Part shown: piece after piece, positions 48,041 to 56,253 of the stretch
Numbering within the stretch: the first letter of the stretch is position 1
Layout of the letters: each line of letters opens with the position of its first letter
Origin: Dermatobacter hominis
GTDB lineage: Bacteria; Actinomycetota; Acidimicrobiia; Acidimicrobiales; Microtrichaceae
Direction: 5' to 3'
Length of the DNA stretch: 64,000 nucleotides
Assembly (NCBI RefSeq): GCF_020715685.1
Contig: NZ_CP085840.1
Location: forward strand, 3,844,001-3,908,000
Made by a program: the position numbers and the translations under genes
The notes under the pieces: generated by a model
Databases searched by the model: none
Seen by the model: the letters and a program-made list of their open reading frames with translations, nothing else
What the model was told of the DNA's origin: nothing

Positions 48041-49471
48041 CTACTGCACGACCACCGCCGTCACCATGCCGAACATGCCGTCCTCGCGCTCGGCGTGGTT
48101 GAGGATGTGGCAGTGGAACACCCACGTCCCCTTGGCCGACGCCTTGAACTGGACCGTGTAGCGCTGGCCGGGACCCACCAGGATCGTGTCGGCCCAGTAG
48201 GGCTGGTCCAGCGGGATGCCGTCGATGGCGGTCACCAGCTGCGGGAACTGGTGCAGGTGCATCGGGTGGGACTGGAAGCCCTCGTTGAAGTAGGTCATCG
48301 AGACCCAGTCGCCCTCGTTCACGACGATCGGCTCGGTGGCCGGGAACGACTTCCCGTTCAGCGAGAACCCGATGACGCCGGCGTCGTTGAGGACCATTGG
48401 GATGTCCTGCACCGGCGTGACGTCGGCGGGGATCTGCACGCCGCTCACCGTCCGGCCCCGGACGACCGGCGTGTCGCCCACCTGGATCTCGCCGAACATG
48501 CCGTTCGGGAGGCCCATCTGGCCGTGCAGGTGCGGGTGGTACATCCCGATCTCGGGCTTGGTGACCGTGAAGCGGTAGGTGAAGGTGTCGCCCGGCTCGA
48601 TCGGGTCCTGGGTGATCGGGGCGACGCCGTCCTGGTCGAAGGGCACCGTGATGCCGTGCCAGTGGATGTCGGTGTTGACCGGGAGCTCGTTCTTGAGGAC
48701 GAACTCGGCGGTGTCGCCGACGTCCAGCTTGATCCGGGGGGCCGGCACCATGCCGTTGTAGGTCCACGCCTTGACCGTCGTGCCCGGCTCGACCTCCCAG
48801 TCGACGATCTTCGCCGTCAGGTCGAAGCGCTTGGTGCCGTCGGGGAGGACCTCGGTCGGCTCGAGCGGCTGGTTGCCCGTGCCCTTCGTCGTGGCCGGGA
48901 ACTCGGCGAAGCTCGCCAGCATGTCCTCGTCCATCTTCGTGTAGTCCATCTCGCCCGACGAGCCGTCCGTCGAGCCACCGGCGGTGCCCGACGGGTCGTC
49001 GGTGGCCCCGGCGGCCCCGGTCGAGGCGCCCGAGGTCGAGTGGTCCATGCCCTCCATGACCTGCAGCGTCGCCGTCATGCCCGACCCCTCGTGGCCGGCC
49101 ACCGTGCAGACGACCGAGTAGTCGCCGGCGTCGACCGTGCCGAGGTCCAGCGTCACCGTCGTGCCGGGCGGGATCGCTCCGGTGGTCTTCCCGAGCTCCT
49201 CGATCGTGAGGTCGTGCTCCATGGTGCCGGCGTTGGTGACCTGCAGGGTCACGGGTCCCGGTGACGCCATGAGGTCGCCGGCGATCTTGAACTCGGAGAG
49301 CTCGACGGCGACCGTGCTGGCGGCACCACTGCCACCGGAGGCGCTGTCGCCGCCACCGGCGACGAGCACGATGCCGGCGATCATCGCCAGGCCGACGAGG
49401 TAGAGCGCGATCAGGAATCCGGTGGCCTTCGCCCAGGAGCGTTGCTCACCGGGAGCGGGGGTGGTCTGCAT
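48041..49471 (-). CDS. Multicopper oxidase with an N-terminal cupredoxin domain
   Basis: A 476-residue membrane-anchored protein: one N-terminal helix (about residues 17-40), a plastocyanin-like domain (about 50-142) with a complete type 1 copper set (His86, Cys122, His127, Met132 in CTVAGHEGSGM), a Ser/Gly/Thr linker, then multicopper-oxidase domains. The oxidase copper motifs are DIHWHG, YHPHLHGQ, SHPMHLHQF and HCHILNHAEREDGMFGM. It should oxidise a substrate outside the cell and reduce O2 to water; copper or metal oxidation, laccase-like or nitrite-related activity cannot be separated. It is divergent from a PAS histidine kinase, with a DosR-box-like site about 75 bases upstream of its ATG. 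Confidence 0.9.
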   Translation of the reverse strand: MQTTPAPGEQRSWAKATGFLIALYLVGLAMIAGIVLVAGGGDSASGGSGAASTVAVELSEFKIAGDLMASPGPVTLQVTNAGTMEHDLTIEELGKTTGAIPPGTTVTLDLGTVDAGDYSVVCTVAGHEGSGMTATLQVMEGMDHSTSGASTGAAGATDDPSGTAGGSTDGSSGEMDYTKMDEDMLASFAEFPATTKGTGNQPLEPTEVLPDGTKRFDLTAKIVDWEVEPGTTVKAWTYNGMVPAPRIKLDVGDTAEFVLKNELPVNTDIHWHGITVPFDQDGVAPITQDPIEPGDTFTYRFTVTKPEIGMYHPHLHGQMGLPNGMFGEIQVGDTPVVRGRTVSGVQIPADVTPVQDIPMVLNDAGVIGFSLNGKSFPATEPIVVNEGDWVSMTYFNEGFQSHPMHLHQFPQLVTAIDGIPLDQPYWADTILVGPGQRYTVQFKASAKGTWVFHCHILNHAEREDGMFGMVTAVVVQ

Positions 49472-49536
49472 CCGTGGTCCTCTCGGGACGGTCTCTTGGA
49501 ACTGCGCCCATCGTCCGCTCCGTGCGGGCCGACCCG

Positions 49537-49556
49537 ACAGGGACCAAGGTCCCGAA
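49537..49556. promoter_or_regulatory. DosR/DevR-box-like site between multicopper oxidase and sensor kinase
   Basis: The 20-mer ACAGGGACCAAGGTCCCGAA has the palindromic core GGGACC-AA-GGTCCC and agrees with the mycobacterial DosR consensus TTSGGGACTWWAGTCCCSAA at 15 of 20 positions by my count. It lies about 48 bases upstream of a TACGGT -10 candidate (49585-49590) for the kinase and about 75 bases from the oxidase ATG. Confidence 0.65.
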
Positions 49557-49637
49557 TCGCCGCGGACCCCTTCCGAGCGCCGTGTACGGTCCTGCGCGGT
49601 GGCACCGACGGAACCGCACGACGGGCGGCGCTGAGGC

Positions 49638-50681
49638 ATGGGTGGCCGGTCGGCCCTGCTCGACGGGCACGGCGACGACGTCGACTGGTCGCTGTTCGAC
49701 GCCGCCCCCGACGCGATCCTCGTCGTCGCGAGCAGCGGTGAGATCGCCTTCGTCAACGACCCGGCGACGGCCCTCTTCGCGTGCGGCCTCGACGAGCTGC
49801 TCGGCGCGCCGATCGAGTCCCTCGTGCCGGCCGAGGCCCGCAGCGCCCACGTCGGCCAGCGCGAGGGCTACGTGCGCCACCCCCGCACCCGCGCCATGGG
49901 GTCCGGGCTCCAGCTGTCGGCCGTCCGGCCCGACGGCTCCCGCTTCCCTGCGGAGATCAGCCTGAGCCCGCTCCGGCTCGACGGCCGGACCTACACGGTG
50001 GCGGCCGTCCGGGACGTGTCCGAGCGCGTCGAGGCCGAGCAGGCGTACCTGCGCAGCCAGGACGCCCTCCGCCAGGCCGAGATGCGCATGGCGGTGGCCG
50101 AGGATCGCGACCGGATCGCACGCGACCTGCACGACACCGTGATCCAGCGGCTGTTCGGCACCGGCCTCAGCCTCCAGGCCGCGGCGTCGCTCGCCGACGA
50201 GCCGCTCCGCGCCCGGCTCGAGACCGCGGTCGCGGACCTCGACGAGATGATCTTCGAGCTGCGGACCACGATCTTCTCGCTCCAGGGCAGCCGCACCCTC
50301 GCCGGCGGCCTGCGCGGCGAGCTGCTCGACGTCGCGACCGAGACCGGCGTGGCCACCGGGGTCGACGTGCGCGTCCAGTTCGACGGCCCGATCGAGTCCC
50401 TCGACGTCAGCGTCGCCGAGCAGCTGGTGCCGGTGCTGCGCGAGGCGCTGACCAACGTGGCCAAGCACGCCCGCGCCCGGCACGCCCGGGTGTCGGTGAC
50501 CGTGGGCGACGAGGTCGTCCTGGCGGTCGCCGACGACGGCGTCGGCTCCACGGGCGAGGTGTTCGGCGGGTCGGGGCTGGCCAACCTCGCGGCGCGGGCC
50601 GAGGAGCTCGGGGGCTCCTCGACGCTCTCCCCGGGCGCCACCGGCGGCTCCCGCCTGGAGTGGCGCGTCCCCCGGTCCTGA
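49638..50681 (+). CDS. PAS-domain sensor histidine kinase (HisKA_3/NarX-DevS type)
   Basis: A 347-residue soluble kinase. A PAS domain occupies about residues 18-130 (LFDAAPDAILVVASSGEIAFVN). The HisKA_3 dimerisation domain carries the phosphorylated His165 in DRIARDLHDTVIQRLF, the same context as DevS/DosT. The ATPase domain (about 245-347) has LREALTNVAKHARA (N box), ADDGVG and GGSGLANLAARAEELGG. Unlike DevS it has PAS instead of heme-binding GAF domains, and no membrane segment, so the signal is cytoplasmic and unknown (redox or a gas are plausible). The DevR-like regulator 2 kb away is its probable partner. Confidence 0.9.
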   Translation: MGGRSALLDGHGDDVDWSLFDAAPDAILVVASSGEIAFVNDPATALFACGLDELLGAPIESLVPAEARSAHVGQREGYVRHPRTRAMGSGLQLSAVRPDGSRFPAEISLSPLRLDGRTYTVAAVRDVSERVEAEQAYLRSQDALRQAEMRMAVAEDRDRIARDLHDTVIQRLFGTGLSLQAAASLADEPLRARLETAVADLDEMIFELRTTIFSLQGSRTLAGGLRGELLDVATETGVATGVDVRVQFDGPIESLDVSVAEQLVPVLREALTNVAKHARARHARVSVTVGDEVVLAVADDGVGSTGEVFGGSGLANLAARAEELGGSSTLSPGATGGSRLEWRVPRS

Positions 50682-50701
50682 CCACCCTCGGGCTGTTCCC
50701 T

Positions 50702-50747
50702 TGCCTCAGGCCGGCGGGCTGGTGCTGCCTCAGGCCGGCGGGCTGGT
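50702..50747. repeat. Direct repeat of 22 bp (period 24) at the end of the DUF1990 gene
   Basis: Two perfect 22-base copies, each beginning TGCCTCAGGCCGGCGGGCTG, occupy 50702-50723 and 50726-50747. The second copy contains the stop and last codons of the DUF1990 gene, so the gene's 3' end has been duplicated just beyond its stop codon. Confidence 0.9.
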
Positions 50748-51299
50748 CACCCACGCCTCCAGCGCGTCGAGGTACCGCACGGCCATCCGCCGCTGCAGGT
50801 ACGCCGGCACCGGGCCGCCGAGCCGCAGCAGCAGGTCGGCCGGCCGGGAGACGGCGTCGACCTCGAACCGCACCCCGTCCTCGGAGCTCGCCACGGTGAA
50901 GGACTCCCATCCCGAGACGGGGTGGCCGGGGAGCGTGGCGTAGGTGAACCCCCAGCGGTCGGGGCGGTCGACGACGTCGACGACCCGGCACGACGCCAGC
51001 ACCCACCCACCGGCCTGGCGGGTCACGATCGCGACGTCGCAGCCGACCGCCGGCTCGACGTCCGCCGGCACGACCTCCACCCCGGCGCCGCGGTGCGCGG
51101 CCCAGGCCCGCAGGCCGGCGCGGGCGCGCTCGAACGTCGCGTCGCCGACGCCGATCGTGCGCTCGGCCCGGAGCCGGCGGAACCCGGCGGGGACGGCCCC
51201 GCGCCGGTGGTCGGACGGCGGCGCGCTGGGCGCGACCGCCGCACGCTCGGCCAGGTACCGCTCGATGCGCGCCGTGCCCGGTCGGCGGAGCGAGATCAC
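50730..51299 (-). CDS. DUF1990 family protein
   Basis: A 189-residue protein of the DUF1990 family, with RRGAVPAGFRRLRAERTIG near residue 34 and GFTYATLPGHPVSGWESF near residue 130, the latter being the conserved core. The fold is thought to be SRPBCC-like; the function is unknown. The GTG start overlaps the stop codon of the sulfotransferase gene (GTGA), so the two are co-translated. It lies between the histidine kinase (convergent) and the DevR-like regulator gene, within the suspected DosR-type region. Confidence 0.8.
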   Translation of the reverse strand: MISLRRPGTARIERYLAERAAVAPSAPPSDHRRGAVPAGFRRLRAERTIGVGDATFERARAGLRAWAAHRGAGVEVVPADVEPAVGCDVAIVTRQAGGWVLASCRVVDVVDRPDRWGFTYATLPGHPVSGWESFTVASSEDGVRFEVDAVSRPADLLLRLGGPVPAYLQRRMAVRYLDALEAWVTSPPA

Positions 51300-52186
51300 C
51301 GCCGCACCGCCTCGGCCGCGACCGGCGCGTGCAGCCACGCGAGCAGCTCGGCGTCGGCGAGCTCCCCGGCCCGGCGGTGGTAGCGCGTCAGCTGCTCGTC
51401 GGTGCAGGCGGCGACGCCCTCACCCGATCGCCCGGTCCGGAAGAAGCGCTGCTGGTCCCGCAGGACGCCGAGCCGATCGGGCACGGTGGCCGCCGGGTCG
51501 CGTCGCATCGCGTCGAACGACGCGGCCTCGACCAGCGCCGGCCACCGGGCCTCGTCGACCTCCACCCCCAACCGTCGCGCCAGCGCGCGCATGCCGCCGT
51601 CGAGATCCGCCTCGAGGTCCTCGTACCGGACCAGGACGACGTCGGTCCCGGCCGCCCGCGACCGCGCGTCGGCGAGGTGGTGGAGGTTGCCGGCCAGCGT
51701 GTCGAGCTGGTCCCGCGGGTCGGTGGGGTCGTCGATCCAGCGGTCGATCCACTCGCGCTCGGATCCGACCTCGGGCGCGGCCGTCCGCCGTCCGCTGAGC
51801 TCGGCGAAGCGGTCGCGATCGATGTTGCGGGCGTGGTGCAGCAGCGAGACCGCGACGTCGAGCGGGTGGCGGCCGACGACCACGTACGTGACCCGGTCGT
51901 CGAGGGGGAGGCCGTCGAGCGGCGTGTGGGTCTTGATCACCCGGCGGTGCGCCTGCGCATCGAGCCGGTGCCGGACGACGTCGACGGGCTCGACGTCCCA
52001 GTCCAGCCACGGCGACAGCACCGACAGCGGCGCCGGGAGCTCGGGCGTCCCGTGCACGAGCAGGGCGCAGATCATCTGGGCCCAGGTCGTGCCGCACTTC
52101 GAGCGGGTGCTCACGACGACGTCGCCGGGTCGGTGCTCGAACCCCAGCCAGCGCTCGTTCGCCTCCGACCCGTACTGCGTTGGCAC
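51296..52186 (-). CDS. Sulfotransferase family protein
   Basis: A 296-residue cytosolic-type sulfotransferase that should move a sulfuryl group from PAPS to a hydroxyl or amine. The 5'-phosphosulfate loop is STRSKCGTTW (about residues 26-35) and the 3'-phosphate motif is VVGRHPLDVAVSLLHH (about 103-118). RVIKTHTPLDGLPL before it contains the likely catalytic histidine. The C-terminus (RQRFF-like QQRFFRTGRSGEGV) matches the PAPS-binding GxxGxxK/R region. The acceptor is unknown; mycobacterial relatives sulfate glycolipids and other lipids. It is transcribed with DUF1990 and lies 45 bases downstream of the DevR-like gene, possibly in one operon. Confidence 0.9.
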   Translation of the reverse strand: MPTQYGSEANERWLGFEHRPGDVVVSTRSKCGTTWAQMICALLVHGTPELPAPLSVLSPWLDWDVEPVDVVRHRLDAQAHRRVIKTHTPLDGLPLDDRVTYVVVGRHPLDVAVSLLHHARNIDRDRFAELSGRRTAAPEVGSEREWIDRWIDDPTDPRDQLDTLAGNLHHLADARSRAAGTDVVLVRYEDLEADLDGGMRALARRLGVEVDEARWPALVEAASFDAMRRDPAATVPDRLGVLRDQQRFFRTGRSGEGVAACTDEQLTRYHRRAGELADAELLAWLHAPVAAEAVRR

Positions 52187-52231
52187 GCGCCGACGGTACC
52201 CCCGCCGGGGCGGCGGCGGCCGGTGGCGGAC

Positions 52232-52876
52232 TCAGCGGCGCTGGCGCTCCGCGCGCCGCGCCGCGAAGACCGCGGCCTCGGTGCGGCGGCTCATGCCCAT
52301 CTTGGCGAGGAGGTTCGAGACGTAGTTCTTGATGGTCTTCTCGGCCAGGTACATCTCGTCGGCGATCTGGCGGTTGGTCAGCCCGTCGGCGAGCAGGTCG
52401 AGGATGCGCCGCTCCTGCGGCGTGAGGTGCTCGAGGCGCTCGTCCTCCTCGGGGCCCCGCCGGAGGCGCGCCGCGGCACGCTGGCGGAGCACCGGGTCGA
52501 TGAGCGACTGACCGGCGGCGACCCGCTCCACCGCCTTCACCAGGTCCGAGCCCCGGACCTGCTTGAGGACGTAGCCGGACGCGCCGGCGACGACGGCGTC
52601 GAGCAGCGCGTCGTCGTCGGGGAACGAGGTCAGCATCAGGCAGGCGAGCTCGGGGCGCGCCGAGCGGAGCTCCCGGCAGAGCTCGATGCCCGTGCCGTCG
52701 GGCAGCTGCACGTCGAGCACGGCCACGTCGGGTGCGACGCCGGGCACGGCGTCGAGCGCCTCGGCGACCGTGCCGGCCTCGCCGACGACGTCGACGTCAC
52801 CCGACGCCTCGAGCAGGTCGCGCACGCCCCGTCGGACGACCTCGTGGTCGTCCACCAGGAACACGGTGATGGTCAT
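52232..52876 (-). CDS. devR: DevR/DosR-like NarL-family response regulator
   Basis: A 214-residue response regulator. The receiver domain has the acidic pair in [10 protein letters not shown], the phosphorylation site Asp55 in [11 protein letters not shown], Thr83 and Lys105. The C-terminal LuxR-type helix-turn-helix runs [20 protein letters not shown] and continues through EKTIKNYVS, where Lys180, Lys183 and Asn184 correspond to the DNA-contact residues Lys179, Lys182 and Asn183 of mycobacterial DosR. Similarity extends over the whole length ([41 protein letters not shown]). DosR controls dormancy genes under hypoxia, nitric oxide or CO. A DosR-box-like site lies upstream at 52942-52961, suggesting autoregulation. 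Confidence 0.9.
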   Translation of the reverse strand: MTITVFLVDDHEVVRRGVRDLLEASGDVDVVGEAGTVAEALDAVPGVAPDVAVLDVQLPDGTGIELCRELRSARPELACLMLTSFPDDDALLDAVVAGASGYVLKQVRGSDLVKAVERVAAGQSLIDPVLRQRAAARLRRGPEEDERLEHLTPQERRILDLLADGLTNRQIADEMYLAEKTIKNYVSNLLAKMGMSRRTEAAVFAARRAERQRR

Positions 52877-52941
52877 GGGCAGATCCTGTCGGGTGGTGTC
52901 GGGGTCCGTGGACACAGGCTGCCGCGCCGGCGGCGTGGGGG

Positions 52942-52961
52942 ACAGGGCCGAAGGTCCCGGA
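52942..52961. promoter_or_regulatory. Second DosR/DevR-box-like site, upstream of the devR-like gene
   Basis: The 20-mer ACAGGGCCGAAGGTCCCGGA is identical at 17 of 20 positions to the site at 49537-49556. It is centred about 75 bases upstream of the devR-like ATG and about 93 bases upstream of the divergent FadD19-like ligase. Its core is GGGCC-GAA-GGTCCC, so one half-site is weaker. Confidence 0.6.
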
Positions 52962-53007
52962 GCCGTCGAGCGCCGCCGGAGGAGCACCCACTGCCCCTCG
53001 GGCGGCT

Positions 53008-53024
53008 TCTGACGGTCCGTCAGA
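53008..53024. promoter_or_regulatory. Perfect 17-bp palindrome upstream of the acyl-CoA ligase
   Basis: TCTGACGG-T-CCGTCAGA has 8-base arms around one base. It ends eight bases before the TACTGT -10 element, so it overlaps the -35 region. It is probably an operator; the regulator is not identified. Confidence 0.6.
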
Positions 53025-53032
53025 TCCGTCGC

Positions 53033-53038
53033 TACTGT
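53033..53038 (+). promoter_or_regulatory. Leaderless-type -10 element for the FadD19-like ligase
   Basis: TACTGT, six bases (TGGCCC), then the ATG at 53045. No ribosome-binding site is present. Confidence 0.6.
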
Positions 53039-53044
53039 TGGCCC

Positions 53045-54724
53045 ATGACATCCGGCACACCAGATCGAGACCAGTTCGACCTCGCCACGGTGAGCGAGGT
53101 CGTGGCGGCGGCCGTTCCCGATCGTGAGGCGATCATCTTCGGCGACCGACGCCTCACCTATGCGGACCTGGCGGAGCGCACCCGCCGCCTCGCGTCCTAC
53201 CTCCACGACCACGGCGTGGGCTGCCACACCGAGCGCTCCGAGCTGCAGCCGCACGAATCCGGCCAGGACCACGTCGCGCTCTACCTCTACAACGGCAACG
53301 AGTACATCGAGGGCATGCTCGGCTGCGTCAAGGCCCGGGCGGTGTCGTTCAACGTCAACTACCGCTACGTCGCCGAGGAGCTCCGCTACCTGTTCGACAA
53401 CGCGTCGGCCCGCGGCGTGATCTACCACTCGACCTTCGCACCGGTCGTGGCCGAGCTCCTGGCCTCGATGACGGACGAGGAACGCGACCGCATCGCCGTG
53501 CTGCTGCAGGTCGACGACGGATCTGGCGAGGCGCTCCTGCCCGGGGCCGTCGACTACGAGGAGGCGCTCGCCGCGTCGGACCCGGCCGGTCCCGGCCTCA
53601 CGCCGTCGCCCGACGACCTCTACATCGTCTACACGGGGGGCACGACCGGCATGCCGAAGGGCGTGCTCTGGCGCTCGCACGACATCTTCATGAACGCGAT
53701 GGGCGGCAAGGAGGTCGGCACCTGGATCGAGGTCGGCTCCTACGACGAGATCGCCGAGCGGGCTCGCAGCAACGCGGGGTTCCGGCTCATGACGTTGCCG
53801 CCCCTCATGCACGGTGCCGCCCAGTGGGCCGCGTTCATGATGCTCAACGCGGGTTCGACGCTGATCGTGCCGCAGTCGCGCAACATGGACCCGGCCGAGG
53901 TGTGGACCCTCGTCGAGCGCGAGGGCATCCAGTCGGTCGTGGTCGTCGGCGACGCGATGGCGCGCCCGCTGCTCGAGGAGCTGCAGCGCGGGAGCTACGA
54001 CACGTCCTCGCTGTTCGTGCTCGGCAACGGCGGCGCCGCGTTCAGCGCGGCCCTGAAGGAGGAATTCCTCGAGCTGCTGCCGGACCTGATGATCAACGAC
54101 TCGCTCGGCTCCTCCGAGACGGGCGCCCAGGCCTCGACGCTGTCGACCAAGGGCGGCGTGTCGGCGGCCGAGTTCCAGCCGGGCCCCGGCGCCACGGTGG
54201 TGAGCGAGGACCTGTCCTCGGTGCTGGAGCCGGGCCACGAGGGGATCGGCTGGTCGGCCCAGTCGGGGGCGGTGCCGCTCGGCTACCTCGGCGACGCCGC
54301 GAAGACGGCGGCGACCTTCCCGACGATCGAGGGCGTGCGGTACTCGGTGCCGGGCGACCGGGCGATCTGGCGGCCCGACGGCGTGATCGAGCTGCTGGGC
54401 CGCGACTCGCAGTGCATCAACTCGGGTGGGGAGAAGATCTTCGTCGAGGAGGTCGAGCAGGCGATCATCTCGCACCCCGACGTCGCCGACGTGCTGGTGT
54501 GCGGGCGGCCCAGCGAGCGCTGGGGCAACGAGGTCGTGGCGGTCGTCCAGCTCGCCGAGGGCGCGACCGCGGACGAGGACTCGCTGGCGCGGCACGCCAA
54601 CGGCTCGATCGCCCGCTACAAGCTGCCCAAGGCGTGGATCGTGGTCGACCGCGTGCAGCGGTCGCCCTCGGGCAAGGCCGACTACCGCTGGGCCAAGGAG
54701 CTCGCCGCGTCCTCCGCGGGCTGA
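53045..54724 (+). CDS. Acyl-CoA ligase (FadD19-like)
   Basis: A 559-residue AMP-forming ligase. Motifs in order are [15 protein letters not shown] (about residues 195-209), [31 protein letters not shown] and the C-terminal PSGKADYRW with the catalytic lysine. The N-terminal part ([20 protein letters not shown]) is close to mycobacterial FadD19, which activates steroid side-chain acids. TGG replaces the more usual TSG in the first motif, as in that subgroup. It should generate acyl-CoA from a long or steroid-derived acid. A perfect palindrome precedes its leaderless promoter, and it is divergent from the devR-like gene. Confidence 0.92.
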   Translation: MTSGTPDRDQFDLATVSEVVAAAVPDREAIIFGDRRLTYADLAERTRRLASYLHDHGVGCHTERSELQPHESGQDHVALYLYNGNEYIEGMLGCVKARAVSFNVNYRYVAEELRYLFDNASARGVIYHSTFAPVVAELLASMTDEERDRIAVLLQVDDGSGEALLPGAVDYEEALAASDPAGPGLTPSPDDLYIVYTGGTTGMPKGVLWRSHDIFMNAMGGKEVGTWIEVGSYDEIAERARSNAGFRLMTLPPLMHGAAQWAAFMMLNAGSTLIVPQSRNMDPAEVWTLVEREGIQSVVVVGDAMARPLLEELQRGSYDTSSLFVLGNGGAAFSAALKEEFLELLPDLMINDSLGSSETGAQASTLSTKGGVSAAEFQPGPGATVVSEDLSSVLEPGHEGIGWSAQSGAVPLGYLGDAAKTAATFPTIEGVRYSVPGDRAIWRPDGVIELLGRDSQCINSGGEKIFVEEVEQAIISHPDVADVLVCGRPSERWGNEVVAVVQLAEGATADEDSLARHANGSIARYKLPKAWIVVDRVQRSPSGKADYRWAKELAASSAG

Positions 54725-54736
54725 GCCGGTCCCCCC

Positions 54737-54772
54737 CCCGTGGCGCACCGGCCGGAGCCGGCGGGCCACGGG
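54737..54772. terminator. Bidirectional hairpin terminator
   Basis: Outer stem CCCGTGGC (54737-54744) / GCCACGGG (54765-54772) and inner stem CCGGC/GCCGG around a 4-base loop, with a three-base internal loop on each side. A run of ten C precedes it. It lies between the convergent ligase and lipoprotein genes. Confidence 0.7.
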
Positions 54773-54800
54773 ACTGCAGGGCGGGGGGTGCTCCCTCCGG

Positions 54801-55349
54801 CTAGAGCTGGACCGTGATCGGGTCGAGCGGGATGTCGATCGGGATGCTGGCCAACCCGAACAGGTCGATGTAGGTCGTGATCACGAGCCCCGACAGCGTG
54901 AGCTGCATGCTGCCGAGGTCGAGCTGGCCGGTGACGACCACGTCGACCGGCGGCAGGTTGAGCGGGATGCCCGAGCCGGTGCTCGAGCAGATGAGGATCC
55001 CGGGCAGGATCGCCTGGATCGCCGGCAGGTGCACCTGGATGTTCGGCACCGTGATCACGCCGGTGAGCTGCACGTTGACGCCGGGGATGGTGGCGGTGGC
55101 GCCGGTGATCGAGATCCCCGGCGGCGTGTAGCCGATCGGGCAGCCGAGGAAGTCCTGGGTCTGCGGGGTCTGGTCGGTCGCGATCGGCGGGAGCGCGATC
55201 GTCCCGCCGACGGCGATGTCGATGCCCCCGTTCGGGCTGGGCGAGCAGGCGGCGGCCACGAAGGCCAGCGCGACGGCGACCGCGACGATCGGTCCTCGGC
55301 GCCGTCGGCCCCTCGGGGTCGTCACGGCGCGGGTCGTTTCGGTGTTCAC
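54801..55349 (-). CDS. Secreted lipoprotein of unknown function
   Basis: A 182-residue protein with an N-terminal basic segment, a hydrophobic helix ([13 protein letters not shown]) and the lipobox VAAACSP, so it should be lipid-anchored outside the membrane. The mature part is rich in Ile, Pro, Thr and Gly with alternating beta-strand-like segments ([40 protein letters not shown]) and two cysteines (in LGCPIGY and LICSS) that could form a disulfide. I recognise no family. The GTG at 55349 is chosen because GGAGGG lies five bases upstream. A CRP-type site lies at 55402-55417. Confidence 0.72.
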   Translation of the reverse strand: MNTETTRAVTTPRGRRRRGPIVAVAVALAFVAAACSPSPNGGIDIAVGGTIALPPIATDQTPQTQDFLGCPIGYTPPGISITGATATIPGVNVQLTGVITVPNIQVHLPAIQAILPGILICSSTGSGIPLNLPPVDVVVTGQLDLGSMQLTLSGLVITTYIDLFGLASIPIDIPLDPITVQL

Positions 55350-55401
55350 GGCTTCCCTCCAGCTGGATCGCATCGCGGTTCGTGGCTCCCCCGCCACGCT
55401 G

Positions 55402-55417
55402 TGTGACTCGCGTCACG
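55402..55417. promoter_or_regulatory. CRP/FNR-family-like binding site
   Basis: TGTGA-CTCGCG-TCACG matches the CRP/GlxR consensus TGTGA-N6-TCACA at nine of ten positions. It is about 55-70 bases upstream of the lipoprotein start. The surrounding 189-base gap shows no gene. Confidence 0.5.
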
Positions 55418-55538
55418 CAGGCCCGGTGACCAGGGATACCCCATGTGGCTCGCCGCTACCACTGCCGGTCTCGCCGCCCGGAACGAGCGCCGCTCCGAGG
55501 GCGCCCGGGTCGGGCGCGCTCCGAGGGGTCCGGGTGCG

Positions 55539-56180
55539 TCAGGCGCGGGGCGGGTCGATCGCCGCGGCGATCACCGCGAGCACCTCGGGCGCCCGCTCTG
55601 CCGTGATCGTCGGACCCAGCTGCACGACCGACATGAGGATCGACAACACGATGCTGACCAGCCCGTCGGCGATCCGGTCGGGGTCGATGTCGGCGCGCAC
55701 GTTGCCGGTCAGCTGGTCGGCGCGGAGTCGCTCGGCGCAGACCTTGCGGACCTCGGCGAGCGCCGGGATGTCGAGCACCCGGACGGTGACCTCGGGTTCC
55801 AGGCCGGCCAGCAGCCGGCGGGCGAGGGGGTGGCGGTCCACCGTCTCGACCAGCGTGACGATGAGCCGCGACTGCCAGTCCTCGATGGCCGGGTCGTCGA
55901 GGACGCGGAGGAACCCCTCGTCGATCACGCCCGCCGCGTCCTCGTCGACCGCCGCGAGGAACAGCGCCTCCTTGTTGGGGAAGTACGAGTAGGCGACGGT
56001 CCCGCCGACGCCGGCGTCGCGGGCGATGTCGGCCACCGAGGTGGACCGGTAGCCGTCGCGGCCGAACCGCTCGATGGCGGCGGTCAGGATCGAGCGGCGG
56101 GTCTGGGCCCCCTTGCCGTCGGGGACCGGCTCCCGCCGGAGGGTGCGGGGCGTGGCGCTCGGTCGTGCGACATCGGTCAC
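55539..56180 (-). CDS. TetR family transcriptional regulator
   Basis: A 213-residue regulator. The helix-turn-helix (about residues 26-72) reads RRSILTAAIERFGRDGYRST followed by ADIARDAGVGGTVAYSYF. The C-terminal domain has no recognised ligand motif. It is divergent from the metal-hydrolase/FMO/SDR operon, and an imperfect palindrome (TGAGCGA-T-TCTCTCA) sits just upstream of that operon's -10 element, so it most likely represses it. The start is GTG at 56180. Confidence 0.88.
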   Translation of the reverse strand: MTDVARPSATPRTLRREPVPDGKGAQTRRSILTAAIERFGRDGYRSTSVADIARDAGVGGTVAYSYFPNKEALFLAAVDEDAAGVIDEGFLRVLDDPAIEDWQSRLIVTLVETVDRHPLARRLLAGLEPEVTVRVLDIPALAEVRKVCAERLRADQLTGNVRADIDPDRIADGLVSIVLSILMSVVQLGPTITAERAPEVLAVIAAAIDPPRA

Positions 56181-56219
56181 GACCCGCAGTGTAGCGGCAT
56201 CGTCACCGAAATGAGGGAT

Positions 56220-56234
56220 TGAGCGATTCTCTCA
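56220..56234. promoter_or_regulatory. Imperfect palindrome, probable TetR operator
   Basis: TGAGCGA-T-TCTCTCA (six of seven pairs) lies in the divergent gap, seven bases before the TAGGGT -10 element, so it covers the -35 region of the metal-hydrolase operon. Confidence 0.5.
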
Positions 56235-56241
56235 GATCATC

Positions 56242-56247
56242 TAGGGT
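56242..56247 (+). promoter_or_regulatory. Leaderless-type -10 element for the metal-hydrolase/FMO/SDR operon
   Basis: TAGGGT, six bases (GGCGGT), then the GTG at 56254. Confidence 0.6.
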
Positions 56248-56253
56248 GGCGGT

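Noticed and set aside
49472-49637. Second complete DosR-like box close to the first (near 49490 or 49565)
   Set aside because: Only half-sites (GGGAC, GGACC) are visible there, without a matching second arm at the right spacing.
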